Assembly (NCBI GenBank): GCA_002423545.1
Contig: DIWP01000001.1
Coordinates: 1-64,000 of the forward strand
DNA: 64,000 bases
Source: Thermoleophilia bacterium UBA6103
GTDB taxonomy: Bacteria > Actinomycetota > Thermoleophilia > UBA2241
Reading direction: 5' to 3'
In this document: positions 34,732 to 44,303 of the stretch, piece by piece
Numbering within the stretch: the stretch's first letter is position 1
Layout of the letters: each line of letters opens with the position of its first letter
Translations under genes and position numbers: made by a program
The notes under the pieces: model-generated
The model's database searches: none
Seen by the model: the letters and a program-made list of their open reading frames with translations, nothing else
What the model was told of the DNA's origin: nothing

Positions 34732-36996
34732 ATGTTCGCTGCGCTGGGCCGGTTCACATACCGCTGCCGCTGGTACATCATCGCCGTCTGGGTGGTGGTG
34801 CTGCCGTTCGGCATCTACGGCGCCACGCATGTGCAGAACGTGCTCCAGGGCGGCGGCTTCTCGATCGCCGGCTCGCCCTCGGACCTGGCTCTCAAGGAGG
34901 CCAACAAGCACCTCACGCTCGGCGAGTCGGCTCTCTACGTCGTGTTCGAGAGCGAGGACCTCGACGCCCGCGGCGACGAGTTCATCGAGCTGCAGAAGGA
35001 AGCGCTCTCGCGCTTCGTCCCGGGCGAGTTCCCCTATCTGCAACGGGTCGAGACCTTCGCCTCGGTGCGCGATCCCAACCTCGTCTCGCGCGATGGACGC
35101 GCCTCGGTGGCCATCCTGGCGTTCGACGAACCGTTCGACAAGGTGCAGGCCATGATGCCCCGCATCCGTTCCGCCGTGCGAGACTCCGGCCTGAAGCACT
35201 ACATCACCGGGGAGCCGGCCGTCTTCGAGGAGATCGAGGCCGTCTCCACCGAAGATGCGGCCCGGGCCGAGTACTACACGTTGCCGGTGGCGCTGGTCGT
35301 GCTCGTCCTGGTGTTCGGCAGCCTGGTCGCGGCCGGTCTGCCGATCATCGGCGGCATCGTCGCGGTCAGCACCACCCTCGGCTTCCTGTTCCTGTTCGCG
35401 CGCGCCGTCGACCTCTCGATCTACACGCTGAACGTGACGACCATGCTTGGTCTGGCGGTGGGCATCGACTACTCGCTGCTCATGGTGGGACGCTTCCGCG
35501 AGCAGCTGCACGCCGGCGACAGCGTGGCCAGGGCGGTCGAGGTAACGGTCTCGCGGGCCGGCCAGTCGATCTTCTACTCGGGCCTGGCGGTCATGGTCGG
35601 CCTCACCGGCCTCCTCATCTTCCAGTTCATGGCCCTGCGCTCGATGGGGCTGGGGGGCTGCTTCGTCGTGTTCTTCTCGATGGTCGTGGCGCTGACCCTG
35701 CTGCCGGCGCTGCTGGGCGTGCTCGGACCGCGTGTCGACCGGCTGCGGCTCTGGCGCTCGCGCGGCACGGAGGGGACGTTCTGGCTGCGCTGGTCGGCCT
35801 GGGTCATGCGCCATCCGGTCTGGATCATGGTGGCGGTGACGGCAGTCATCGTCACGCTGTCGATCCCGGCGTTCCGCATGGAGACCGGTGTCTCGACATC
35901 GGAGGTACTGCCACCGACCGCCGAGGCTCGTCAGGGAGACAGGATCCTCAACGAGCGCTTCAATCCTTCACTGGCCACCGGCATCCTCGTCCTCGTCACC
36001 TGGGACGACGAGTCGTCGCCGTTCGCGCTCACCAACATCATCAAGCTCTGGAACTTCGGGCAGGAGCTGAAGCGTCAGCCCGGGGTCAGCGAGGTCTCGA
36101 GCGCCGTCACGCCACCCGATCTGAGCCGCTTCGGGTCGCCGGCCGAGTTCTTCGGCGCGCTCGCCGGCGAGGCGGCCGGATCCGGCGGTCTTGAAGACAG
36201 CCTGTCGGGTGACGCCTACCTTGAGATCAAGGCGATGATGAGCGCCACCGCCGGACCTGGAGCGCTGCTGTACGTGGTGGTACCGAAATGGAAGGACAAC
36301 GCGCCGCAGTCCCGGGAGCTGGCGCTCAAGCTCGCCGGACTGGAGCCGCCGGCCGGTACGACGATCTGGGTCGCCGGTGTGGCGGCGGGCCTCAACGACT
36401 TCCTCGACGGGCTGTACGGGCGCTTTCCGTGGGTGGTCCTGTATGTGATCGTCGCCACTTCGCTGGTCTTCCTCGTCATGCTCCGCAGCCTGCTGCTGCC
36501 GCTCAAGGCCGTCGTGGTGAACGCGTTGTCGATCTTCGTGAGCTTCGGCGCCCTCGTCTTCGTGTTCCAGGAGGGGCACTTCTCCAGTGTCCTTGACTTC
36601 GAGGCGCCGGGCTGGGTGGAGGCCACCCTGCCGGTCATCCTCTTCTGCGTCCTGTTCGGCGTGTCGATGGACTACGAGGTCTTCCTGCTGACCCGCATCC
36701 GCGAATACTGGCTCGAGACGCACGACAACGTGGAGAGCGTCGGCCTCGGTCTGGCCAAGACGGGGCGTATCATCACCAGCGCGGCGATGATCATCGTGAT
36801 CGTCGGGGGCGCCTTCGCCTTCACGAGCATCATCGTGACCAAGGCGCTGGGTCTGGGGCTCGCCATGGCTGTGGCGATCGATGCCACGATCATCCGCGTC
36901 CTCCTCGTGCCGGCCGCGATGCGTCTGTTCGGCGACTGGAACTGGTGGCTGCCGAAGTGGCTCGACAAGCTGCTCCCGCATGTGCAGACACGCTGA
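34732..36996 (+). CDS. MMPL/RND-family membrane exporter
   Basis: The product has 754 residues with two MMPL halves. Each half has one helix, an extracytoplasmic domain and five further helices. The first half contains MLGLAVGIDYSLLMVGRFREQL and the second contains LFGVSMDYEVFLLTRIREYW, the expected Asp-Tyr motifs for proton coupling. The family exports lipids or drugs, or carries out other efflux. ATG 34,732 starts the typical MFAALGRFTYRxRW N-terminus. GTG 34,672, with GGAG 5 bases upstream, would add 20 residues and cannot be excluded. No substrate clue is adjacent. Confidence 0.88.
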   Translation: MFAALGRFTYRCRWYIIAVWVVVLPFGIYGATHVQNVLQGGGFSIAGSPSDLALKEANKHLTLGESALYVVFESEDLDARGDEFIELQKEALSRFVPGEFPYLQRVETFASVRDPNLVSRDGRASVAILAFDEPFDKVQAMMPRIRSAVRDSGLKHYITGEPAVFEEIEAVSTEDAARAEYYTLPVALVVLVLVFGSLVAAGLPIIGGIVAVSTTLGFLFLFARAVDLSIYTLNVTTMLGLAVGIDYSLLMVGRFREQLHAGDSVARAVEVTVSRAGQSIFYSGLAVMVGLTGLLIFQFMALRSMGLGGCFVVFFSMVVALTLLPALLGVLGPRVDRLRLWRSRGTEGTFWLRWSAWVMRHPVWIMVAVTAVIVTLSIPAFRMETGVSTSEVLPPTAEARQGDRILNERFNPSLATGILVLVTWDDESSPFALTNIIKLWNFGQELKRQPGVSEVSSAVTPPDLSRFGSPAEFFGALAGEAAGSGGLEDSLSGDAYLEIKAMMSATAGPGALLYVVVPKWKDNAPQSRELALKLAGLEPPAGTTIWVAGVAAGLNDFLDGLYGRFPWVVLYVIVATSLVFLVMLRSLLLPLKAVVVNALSIFVSFGALVFVFQEGHFSSVLDFEAPGWVEATLPVILFCVLFGVSMDYEVFLLTRIREYWLETHDNVESVGLGLAKTGRIITSAAMIIVIVGGAFAFTSIIVTKALGLGLAMAVAIDATIIRVLLVPAAMRLFGDWNWWLPKWLDKLLPHVQTR

Positions 36997-37034
36997 GCCG
37001 GGACTCGGGGAAGGCACCGCATGGGCAGAGCGGC

Positions 37035-37586
37035 ATGACTGAGCAGGGCAAAGGAAGCCCGACGTCGCAGAAGCGCACGGCCGGCAAGGGACTCGGCGGC
37101 ATCCTCGGCACCCGCTTCGGTGAGTTGCCGGGTGGTCCCATCCGGCCCCGAAGTCGGCGCCGGCCGATCGGACGGACGCTCCTGCTGACGGTGGCCGCGC
37201 TGCCCCTGGGGGTCGGCGCCGTCGCCTGCGTCGCTCTGGTGGTGCAGACGGTCAAGGAGCTGCGCGGGCCGGCCAGCGCCACCGGCAGCGCCGACTGGGT
37301 CCTCATCCTGGCGGCGGCCTTCTTCGCGGTCATGGTGGCAGCGCTGGTCGTCGCCGCGGTGATGGTCCTGCGGTCGCGACCGACCTGGTGGCCGGCCTGG
37401 GCGGCCACGCTCGTCATCGGCCTCGGCGGCACGGTGCTCGGCGCGCAACAGCTGGCGGCGGCCGACTGGCGTGCCTTCTCGGCCGCCGGTAGCGGCGCCG
37501 CCATCTTCCTCGTCCTCTCCGTCTACCTCTCGGGCGTCAGCGCCGCCGGCGTCTGGCTCAAGGCCCGGCGCGAGCTGTTCGACTGA
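37035..37586 (+). CDS. Four-helix membrane protein, unknown
   Basis: The product has 183 residues. A polar, basic N-terminal 48 residues is followed by four predicted helices (about 49-75, 90-117, 121-145 and 153-178). No family was recognised. It starts 39 bases after the MMPL gene stop in the same direction and precedes the YihY gene, so it may belong to the same transcript. The Shine-Dalgarno is weak. Confidence 0.6.
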   Translation: MTEQGKGSPTSQKRTAGKGLGGILGTRFGELPGGPIRPRSRRRPIGRTLLLTVAALPLGVGAVACVALVVQTVKELRGPASATGSADWVLILAAAFFAVMVAALVVAAVMVLRSRPTWWPAWAATLVIGLGGTVLGAQQLAAADWRAFSAAGSGAAIFLVLSVYLSGVSAAGVWLKARRELFD

Positions 37587-37693
37587 CCGGCGGCCGGGCG
37601 AGCCGCCTGCCTGCAGCTGGACGGGGCGGACCGCCGGCCGCGGCTCTACAGAGGGCAGGTGGGCGGCGGCGCAGGGCGAAGAATCGGCACAGC

Positions 37694-38881
37694 ATGCGCA
37701 TGCTCCTCGCTTGGATGAAGGCCCGCGCCGTCCAGAACGGACGCATCGCCGTGCAGGCAGGGCGCCGGATGTGGGATACCGGCGGGACCAACCTGGCGGC
37801 GACGCTTGCGTTCTACGCCATGCTCTCGGTCTATCCGCTCCTGCTTCTGGTGATCGCCCTGATCAGCAGGCTGGCCGACTTCCCGGCCTCGGTCGAAGAG
37901 TTCCTCACGACGCTGGAGGAGTTCGCGCCCGACTACGTGGTCGAGACCGTGCGCGGTCCGCTGGAGAGCGTCGTGAGCAGTCGTGGCGGCTCCTCGCTCA
38001 TCTTCGGCATCGGCATCGTCCTCGTGATCTGGTCCGCCTCCGGGTATGTGGGCGCCTTCGGCTGGGCCGCAAACCAGGTCCGCCGGGTGCAGGAGCGGCG
38101 CCGGTACTTTCCTCGTCTGCTGCTGAGGATGGGTGTGGCTCTCCTGGTCGCGATCGTGCTTGTACTCGCCCTGGCGACCGTGGGTCTCACCGAGAACGCG
38201 GCAGCGTGGGTCGGCCGGCAGATCGCGGCGCTCGGGGGTACGCTCGACGTCTGGTCCACGATCCGCTGGCCGTTGTTCGCGATCGGCGCGGCGCTGCTCC
38301 TGTCCATCCTTTTCGGCGCTGGACCCTATTGGGACAGGCTCACGTTCAGGCGAGTCGTGCCGGGGATCGTGCTGAGCGTGGCGCTGTGGGGACTCGCATC
38401 CTGGGGTTTCGGCGTCTATCTGGATTCGATCAGCCAGTACGGCCGCATCTATGGTTCGCTGGCCGCGGTCATCGTCTTCCTGATGTGGCTCTGGCTCTTC
38501 AATTTGGCGCTGCTCTATGGGGTGGCCGTGAACGCCGAGCTGCAGGAAGCGCGACAAGAGAGACGGACGAGCGCGTCCGGTGGGATCGCGGAGCGGGCCG
38601 GCGGTCCCGACGCGGCGGCGGTGCAGGCGGCGGAGGAGGATGCCGACGCGGCAGCGCCGGAGCGCGTCGTGGACCTCCCTCGTCGATCGCCCGGCGACGC
38701 AGCCGAGTGGGCCGGGCCCGCCGGCTCGGACGGCCCCGCAGCAAGGACGGAGCCCGGGATGGATCTCGCCGAGGCCGCCGAGCTGGAGGGACCGGCCGCA
38801 GCCGGCGAGGATGAGGGCCTCGGCGATACTGCCCCGGCGCGGGACCAGGATCGGCCTCTCGCTTCGGACAGCGTAGACTGA
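37694..38881 (+). CDS. YihY/BrkB-family membrane protein
   Basis: The product has 395 residues. The first 285 residues form the YihY/BrkB domain, with the family motif NLAATLAFYAMLSVYPLLLLVIAL near residue 33 and the ending SLAAVIVFLMWLWLFNLALLYGVAVNAEL. About six helices are expected. The last 100 residues are an acidic, Ala/Gly/Pro-rich low-complexity tail, probably cytosolic. Older annotation as ribonuclease BN is not supported for this family; the role in the membrane is not known. Confidence 0.85.
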   Translation: MRMLLAWMKARAVQNGRIAVQAGRRMWDTGGTNLAATLAFYAMLSVYPLLLLVIALISRLADFPASVEEFLTTLEEFAPDYVVETVRGPLESVVSSRGGSSLIFGIGIVLVIWSASGYVGAFGWAANQVRRVQERRRYFPRLLLRMGVALLVAIVLVLALATVGLTENAAAWVGRQIAALGGTLDVWSTIRWPLFAIGAALLLSILFGAGPYWDRLTFRRVVPGIVLSVALWGLASWGFGVYLDSISQYGRIYGSLAAVIVFLMWLWLFNLALLYGVAVNAELQEARQERRTSASGGIAERAGGPDAAAVQAAEEDADAAAPERVVDLPRRSPGDAAEWAGPAGSDGPAARTEPGMDLAEAAELEGPAAAGEDEGLGDTAPARDQDRPLASDSVD

Positions 38882-38962
38882 CACCTCTCTCTCCGTCATC
38901 TCGTCGGCCGACGCCGCGCCGGCCGCTTCAGACGATCCCGGAGAACCCGCACCGAGGTACGC

Positions 38963-39082
38963 ATGTCTTCGCGAGCACGCCACCCGCAGAAACGCCGTCC
39001 GGGAGCACACCTCTCGGCACAGCGGTCTGCCATGAGCGTGGCGTCTGCCACACCGCTTCGTCCGGCGGGTGAGCGGCAGTGA
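38963..39082 (+). CDS. Possible 39-residue leader ORF before the MFS gene
   Basis: A 39-codon frame starts at ATG 38,963 with GAGG 5 bases upstream. It ends in a TGA that overlaps the GTG start of the MFS gene (GTGA). The coupling and Shine-Dalgarno support translation. The basic, Ser/Arg-rich composition resembles shadow frames, so it may be a translated leader rather than a functional protein. Confidence 0.3.
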   Translation: MSSRARHPQKRRPGAHLSAQRSAMSVASATPLRPAGERQ

Positions 39083-40332
39083 GCTGGTCGCAGGCTTCGC
39101 TGGCGCCGCTGCACGAACGACAGTTCCGCCTGCTCTTCCTTGGGCAGGCGATCTCGGTAGTCGGCACGTTGCTGAGCGTGGTCGCCCTGCCGTTCGCGGT
39201 ACTTTCGATCGGTGGCTCGGCGACCGATATCGGGATCGTCGAAGCCGCCTATCTCGTTCCCCTCGCGGCCATGCTGCTTTTCGGCGGCGTCTGGGCCGAC
39301 CGTCTGCCCCGCAGGCTGGTCATGCTGGTCGCCGACCTGGTGCGTGCGGCGGCGCAGGTGGGCGTAGCGACGCTGCTGCTGACCGGTCAGGCCCGCATCT
39401 GGCACCTGGTCCTGCTGCAGGTGGCGATGGGGGCCGGCGAGGCGTTCTTCCGACCGGCCTACTTCGGCCTGCTGCCGCAGATCGTCCCTGCGCACCACCT
39501 GCAGCAGGCGAACGCTCTCAACGGACTGGTCGCGAGCGGCTCGATCACCGTCGGCTCCATCGGTGGCGGGCTTCTAGTGGCGGCAGTGGGGCCGGGCTGG
39601 GCGATCGGCATCGACGCCATCACGTATCTCGCCAGCGCTGTGTTCCTGGGGCTCATGCAGCCGCTGGCGCGGGTGCAGAGGACCGCCGGGCAGCGCCTGA
39701 TCGCCGACCTGCGGGCGGGCTGGACCGAGTTCCGCAGTCACCGCTGGCTCTGGGTCATGGTCGTGGGCGCCGCCGCCTTCCTTTTCGCGACGCAGGCGCC
39801 GTACTCGGTCCTCGGCCCGGTCGTGACGCAGGAGTTCTACGAAGGAGCCCGCACCTGGGGCTTCATGGCGGCCGCCCTCGGTGTGGGCCAGATCGCTGGG
39901 GGTCTGCTGGCCCTGCGCTGGCGGCCGCGCAGGCCACTGCTCGTAGTGGCAGCCGGTCTCTCGCTGAGCGCTCTTCCACCGGCGCTTCTTGCCGTGCATG
40001 CTCCGACGCCGGCGTTGCTGGCAGCGGCGGTCATCCTGGGTGTGGAGTGGGGTCTCTACCACCCCTTCTGGATGACCGCGCTGCAGCAGCGTATCGCTCC
40101 GGAGATGCTCAGTCGCGTGTCCTCCTACGACTACCTCGGGTCGCTGGCCATCTTCCCCCTCGGTCTGGCGGTGGCGGGGCCCCTCGGCGACGGCTTCGGC
40201 GTCTCGGCGACGCTGGTGGCGGCGGCCGTCGCGGCGGTCGTGATCAGCGGCGTCCTGGTGAGTACGCGGGGCGTCCGCGAGCTGCGCCGCATCGACGATG
40301 GCTGCGAGGCGGTCCCGCAAGCCGAGGGATGA
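39079..40332 (+). CDS. Major facilitator superfamily exporter
   Basis: The product has 417 residues with about 12 helices. The A-like motif GGVWADRLPRRLVM lies between helices 2 and 3. The type is the EntS/drug-exporter MFS group (FRLLFLGQAISVVGTLLSVVALPFAV at the start). The substrate is unknown. The start is GTG 39,079. It converges on the ABC exporter with a 61-base gap. Confidence 0.88.
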   Translation: MSWSQASLAPLHERQFRLLFLGQAISVVGTLLSVVALPFAVLSIGGSATDIGIVEAAYLVPLAAMLLFGGVWADRLPRRLVMLVADLVRAAAQVGVATLLLTGQARIWHLVLLQVAMGAGEAFFRPAYFGLLPQIVPAHHLQQANALNGLVASGSITVGSIGGGLLVAAVGPGWAIGIDAITYLASAVFLGLMQPLARVQRTAGQRLIADLRAGWTEFRSHRWLWVMVVGAAAFLFATQAPYSVLGPVVTQEFYEGARTWGFMAAALGVGQIAGGLLALRWRPRRPLLVVAAGLSLSALPPALLAVHAPTPALLAAAVILGVEWGLYHPFWMTALQQRIAPEMLSRVSSYDYLGSLAIFPLGLAVAGPLGDGFGVSATLVAAAVAAVVISGVLVSTRGVRELRRIDDGCEAVPQAEG

Positions 40333-40393
40333 GGGCGGCCGGGAGGCGTACAGATCCCGGCGGGTCGCTCGGGCCGACGCGCCAACGAGAGGC

Positions 40394-42220
40394 TCACAGC
40401 GCCTGTCCGGTCCGCTCCCAGTCGGTGTAGAGGCGACGGTAGCGGCCGCCGGCTGCGAGCAGCTCGTCGTGGGTGCCCTGCTCGACGATGCGGCCGCCGT
40501 CGACCACGAAGATGACGTCGGCGTAGCGCACGGTGCTGAGGCGGTGCGCCACGACCACCGACGTGCGGCCGGTGAACAGGACTCTCATCGCCTGCTCGAT
40601 GCGCCGCTCGCTCTCGGCATCGACGCTGCTGGTGGCCTCATCGAGGATGAGGATGCGCGGGTCGGCCAGCAGGGCGCGGGCGAACGAGACAAGCTGTCGC
40701 TGCCCGGTCGACAGGCCCGATCCGCCCTCCTTGACGTCCGTGTCGTAGCCCTCCGGCGACTCCTCGATGAAGGTGTGAGCGCCGACGATGCGGGCGACGC
40801 GGTGCACCTCTTCAGTCGTCGCCTCAGGTCTGGCGAAACGGATGTTGTCCATGATGGAGCCGGTGAACAGGAACGCCTCCTGCGGGACGACCGCGAGCTG
40901 CTCGCGCAGCGATGCGGTGGTCACCGTCCGCAGATCGTGACCATCGATCGTCACGGCACCGGCATCGGGATCGTAGAAGCGCGCCAGTAGCTTGATGAGG
41001 GTCGACTTGCCGGCTCCAGTAGGGCCTACGATCGCCACGGTGGCGCCGGCCGGCACGACGAAGTCGACGTCGTGGATCACGTCGGTCTGTTTGTCGTAGG
41101 AGAACGTCAGATGGTGGAAGCCCACCTCGCCGCGCACGTCGGTGAGCGGCACGGCCCCCGGTGCGTCCATGAGATCGGGCTCGGTGTCGAGCACCGTGAA
41201 GACCTTCCTGACCGCCGCCATCGAGGCCTGGAACGTGTTGTAGAGCTGGCTGAGCTGCTGCACGGGGTCGAAGAACATGCTCAGATAGCCGATGAACGCC
41301 ACCAGCACGCCGACCTGCAGGCGCTGGCCGGTGACGAGCCAGCCGCCGAACCACAGGACGATCACCAAAGCGATGGCCGACAGCAGCTCCACGAGTGGGA
41401 AGTAGATGCCGCTCTGGACCACCGTCTCCATGTTGGCATCGCGATACTCCGCGTTGAGCTCGTGGAGCTCGGCGACGTCGGCGTCTTCGCGCCGGAAGGC
41501 CTGCACGGTGCGGACGCCGGAGATCGACTCCTGGAGATGGGCGCTCACATCGGCGATGCGCTCACGCACCTTGGCGTAGCTGCGCGCCGAGTGGGTGCGG
41601 AAGACCAGGGTGGCGATCAGCAGGAACGGCATCACCGTCAGGGTCGCCAGAGCCAGTCGCCAGTCGAGGACGAAGAGCAGCACGGTGGCGCCTATGAGCG
41701 TCAGGCCGTTGGTGACGAGCGAGGCGACGCCGTCGGTCACGAGCTGGTCGAGAGCGTCGATGTCGTTGGTCAGCCGGCTCACGATCCAGCCGGTCTTCTG
41801 GCGGCTGAAGAAGTCGAGCGTGAGCTTCTGGATGTGGGCGAACAGGGTGCGACGCAGATCGAAGATGGTGCGCTGGCCCACCAGGCTGACCAGGTACGTC
41901 TGTACGTAGCTGGCGCCCAGGTTGACGGCGGCGACCGCCACGAAGGCGACGATGACCCATGTGAGCACGTCGAGGTCGCCCGCGTCGATACCCTGGTCGA
42001 TGGCGATCTTGACCAGGTACGGCACGGTGAGACTGCTGCCCGTATAGATGAGCATGGCGACCACGGCGAGGGCGGCGCGCCGCTTGTAGGGCATCATGAA
42101 CTGCGCCAGCCGCGCGAGCTGCAGCTCGCTGGCCAGGTGCAGCAGAGCGCCCCAGCCGCGCAGCTCCTCCAGCTCGGCGCCACCGCCGTGCGGGCCCGAG
42201 TGCCTAGACGTCCACGACAT
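40394..42220 (-). CDS. ABC exporter half-transporter (second subunit)
   Basis: The product has 608 residues, with a six-helix membrane domain (about 40-345) and one ATPase domain. Walker A is GPTGAGKST and Walker B is ILILDEATSSVD, with the catalytic Glu present. The signature is the non-standard GLSTGQRQL. The H-loop is VVAHRLSTV. It overlaps the preceding half-transporter gene by 17 bases and would form a heterodimer with it. The substrate is not indicated; such pairs export drugs, lipids or peptides. Confidence 0.9.
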   Translation of the reverse strand: MSWTSRHSGPHGGGAELEELRGWGALLHLASELQLARLAQFMMPYKRRAALAVVAMLIYTGSSLTVPYLVKIAIDQGIDAGDLDVLTWVIVAFVAVAAVNLGASYVQTYLVSLVGQRTIFDLRRTLFAHIQKLTLDFFSRQKTGWIVSRLTNDIDALDQLVTDGVASLVTNGLTLIGATVLLFVLDWRLALATLTVMPFLLIATLVFRTHSARSYAKVRERIADVSAHLQESISGVRTVQAFRREDADVAELHELNAEYRDANMETVVQSGIYFPLVELLSAIALVIVLWFGGWLVTGQRLQVGVLVAFIGYLSMFFDPVQQLSQLYNTFQASMAAVRKVFTVLDTEPDLMDAPGAVPLTDVRGEVGFHHLTFSYDKQTDVIHDVDFVVPAGATVAIVGPTGAGKSTLIKLLARFYDPDAGAVTIDGHDLRTVTTASLREQLAVVPQEAFLFTGSIMDNIRFARPEATTEEVHRVARIVGAHTFIEESPEGYDTDVKEGGSGLSTGQRQLVSFARALLADPRILILDEATSSVDAESERRIEQAMRVLFTGRTSVVVAHRLSTVRYADVIFVVDGGRIVEQGTHDELLAAGGRYRRLYTDWERTGQAL

Positions 42221-44072
42221 CCATGGTCCTTCCCTCGCGCTCGGCGCGACCGAACATGCCGGCGTAGTGACCGCCGGCCGCCAGAAGCTCGTCGTGGGTG
42301 CCCTGCTCGACGATGCGGCCGTGGTCCAGGACGACCACGTGCTGCGCCAGGGCGATAGTCGACGGGCGGTGCGCGATGATGAACGTGGTCCGCTCGCTCA
42401 TCACGTCGAGCAGGGCGCTGCGGATGCGCAGCTCTGTCTCGACGTCGACGCTCGACATGGCGTCGTCGAGGATGAGGATGCGCGGGTCCATGATGAGGGC
42501 GCGAGCTATGGCCAGACGCTGCCGCTGGCCGCCGGAGAGGCTCAGTCCGCGCTCTCCCACGACCGTCTCATAGCCGTCCGGAAGCGCCGCGATGAAGTCG
42601 GTGGCCTGCGCCCGCTTCGCCGCCGCCTTTACTTCGGCATCGGTCGCGTCCGGCCGGCCGAAGCGGATGTTCCGGGCGACCGTGGCACTGAACAGGAAGG
42701 GGTCCTGGGTCACGACGCCGATGCGCGACCGCAGGCTCTGCAGGCGCAGATCCCGCACATCGACGTCGTCTATCAGGACCCGCCCGGCGGTCGCGTCGTA
42801 GAAGCGCGGCACGAGATTGGCGAGGGTCGTCTTGCCGCAGCCGGTGTGACCTACAAGGGCGACCGCCGAGCCGGCCGGCACCTCAAGCTCGACATCTGTG
42901 AGCACATCGTGGTCGTCGTAGGCGAAGCCGACTCGCTCGAATCGGACGGTGGCGCCCTTCACTTCCCCGTCGGGGCACTCGTAGGCGACGAGCGGATCCC
43001 TCTTCGTTCGGTCCGGAACGGCGGTGCCGGCGGCCTGAGCGCTGGTGGCGTCTGTCCCGGTGACCGGCGTGGCGGGTCGGCAGGCCGGCAGCTCGCGGGC
43101 AGCCGGGCTGTCTGTCATGGCGATGGGAGTGTCGAGGATCTCGTACACGCGCTTGGCCGAGGCGATGGCCCGTTGTGCCAGGCCGGTGAGCCAGCCGATG
43201 ACCTGGGCCGGGAAGATCAGGAGCATGAGGTAGCTGTAGAAGGCGACCAGGGCTCCAAGCGTCAGGTCGCCGTCGATGACCTGGCGCCCGCCGAAATACA
43301 GCAGCACCGCGACCGCCACGTTCGGCAGGAAGGTGATGAGCGGGATGTAGACCGCGCGCAGGCGCGCTGCCGCCAGGCTGGCCTCGAACACGGCCATGCT
43401 GCGGGAGCTGAACTTGGCCAGCTCCTCCTCCTCACGAGCGAAGATGCGCACCACGCGGCTGCCGACGACGTTCTCCTCGGCCGCTGCCGTCACGTCTGCG
43501 ATCCTCTGCTGGACGTCGCGGAGCACCGGCTGCAGCCGCCTGCCGAAGCGGGTGGTGGCGATCACCAGGAAGGGCAGGAACGAGAGCGAGACCAGCGCGA
43601 GCTGCCAGTCGATGACAAACAGCAGCACCGCTACGGCGACCATGGTGAGCAGGTTGGCGGTGAAGAAGATGAGGCCGTAACCGAGGAACATCCGCACGCT
43701 CTGGATGTCGCTCATGGCGCGCGACATCAGCTGGCCGGTGGCCCAGCGGTCGAAATACGCGTAGGGCTGCCGGATCAGATGACGCCAGAAGCGGTCGCGG
43801 AGGTCGTACTCGATGCCCAGGCTCACCTTGCCGGTGACGAGCCGTCTGGCGATCGCCACGACCAGCCGCACGGCGCCGATGCCGAGCAGGGCCACTCCGT
43901 AGACGTACAGCAGGCGCGTCTCGTCGCCCATCAGGGCATCGTCGATGATCTGCTGCGTGATCCTCGGTACGGTGAGGCTGAGCCCCATCTGGATGAGGGC
44001 GAAGGCGAAGCCGGCGGCGATGAGCAGGCCGTAGCCGCGTGTGAGCGTGAGTATGCGCCAGAGGGTCTTCAC
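42204..44072 (-). CDS. ABC exporter half-transporter (first subunit, degenerate Walker B)
   Basis: The product has 622 residues, with a membrane domain (about 5-310) and an ATPase domain. Walker A is GHTGCGKTT, the signature is a perfect LSGGQRQR and the H-loop is IIAHRPSTI. Walker B reads ILILDDAMSSVD, so the catalytic Glu is replaced by Asp. A Pro/Ala/Thr-rich insert (about 335-370) separates the domains. The start is GTG 44,072, with AGG 4 bases upstream and GGAGG further away. The longer reading to 44,456 runs into the divergent sigma-factor gene. Confidence 0.9.
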   Translation of the reverse strand: MKTLWRILTLTRGYGLLIAAGFAFALIQMGLSLTVPRITQQIIDDALMGDETRLLYVYGVALLGIGAVRLVVAIARRLVTGKVSLGIEYDLRDRFWRHLIRQPYAYFDRWATGQLMSRAMSDIQSVRMFLGYGLIFFTANLLTMVAVAVLLFVIDWQLALVSLSFLPFLVIATTRFGRRLQPVLRDVQQRIADVTAAAEENVVGSRVVRIFAREEEELAKFSSRSMAVFEASLAAARLRAVYIPLITFLPNVAVAVLLYFGGRQVIDGDLTLGALVAFYSYLMLLIFPAQVIGWLTGLAQRAIASAKRVYEILDTPIAMTDSPAARELPACRPATPVTGTDATSAQAAGTAVPDRTKRDPLVAYECPDGEVKGATVRFERVGFAYDDHDVLTDVELEVPAGSAVALVGHTGCGKTTLANLVPRFYDATAGRVLIDDVDVRDLRLQSLRSRIGVVTQDPFLFSATVARNIRFGRPDATDAEVKAAAKRAQATDFIAALPDGYETVVGERGLSLSGGQRQRLAIARALIMDPRILILDDAMSSVDVETELRIRSALLDVMSERTTFIIAHRPSTIALAQHVVVLDHGRIVEQGTHDELLAAGGHYAGMFGRAEREGRTMDVVDV

Positions 44073-44186
44073 GACACCTGAGGATACCTCCGGCGCGGGA
44101 GCGCGGTCGCCCCGCCGACGTGATGGAAGGGGCCTGCCGCGGGCTTCCTGCGACGCCGCCCGCCGACGCGCCGCTGCCAAACGGAG

Positions 44187-44192
44187 TAGAGT
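44187..44192 (+). promoter_or_regulatory. -10 element before the 29-codon ORF
   Basis: TAGAGT ends 9 bases before ATG 44,202, the spacing seen at other putative leaderless starts in this window. Confidence 0.35.
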
Positions 44193-44201
44193 GCCCGTCA
44201 C

Positions 44202-44291
44202 ATGCCTGCGGATCGCGCCGGCTGCATTGTCGGGGCGGATCCTGCCCTGCAGCCCGGCACCTGTCTCTGTGCGGCATGCAACCTTTTGTGA
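44202..44291 (+). CDS. Possible 29-residue Cys-containing leader peptide upstream of the ECF sigma gene
   Basis: A 29-codon frame starts MPADRAGC and ends CLCAACNLL. It has a -10-like TAGAGT 9 bases before its ATG, so it could be leaderless. Its TGA is 4 bases before the sigma-factor ATG at 44,296. Position and the cluster of cysteines suggest a translated leader, but there is no Shine-Dalgarno and no recognised homolog. Confidence 0.3.
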   Translation: MPADRAGCIVGADPALQPGTCLCAACNLL

Positions 44292-44303
44292 CCTGATGAC
44301 GTC
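44278..44303 (+). promoter_or_regulatory. Candidate ECF-type autoregulatory promoter
   Basis: GCAACC (44,278-44,283), 16 bases, then CGTC (44,300-44,303) resembles the AAC-N16-CGTC pattern recognised by many ECF sigma factors. It overlaps the annotated start codon, so use of this promoter would need a start further inside the gene. Confidence 0.35.

Noticed and set aside
42096..44081. 661-codon plus-strand frame antisense to the ABC exporter
   Set aside because: Shadow of a gene with intact Walker and membrane motifs; no family features in the plus-strand product.
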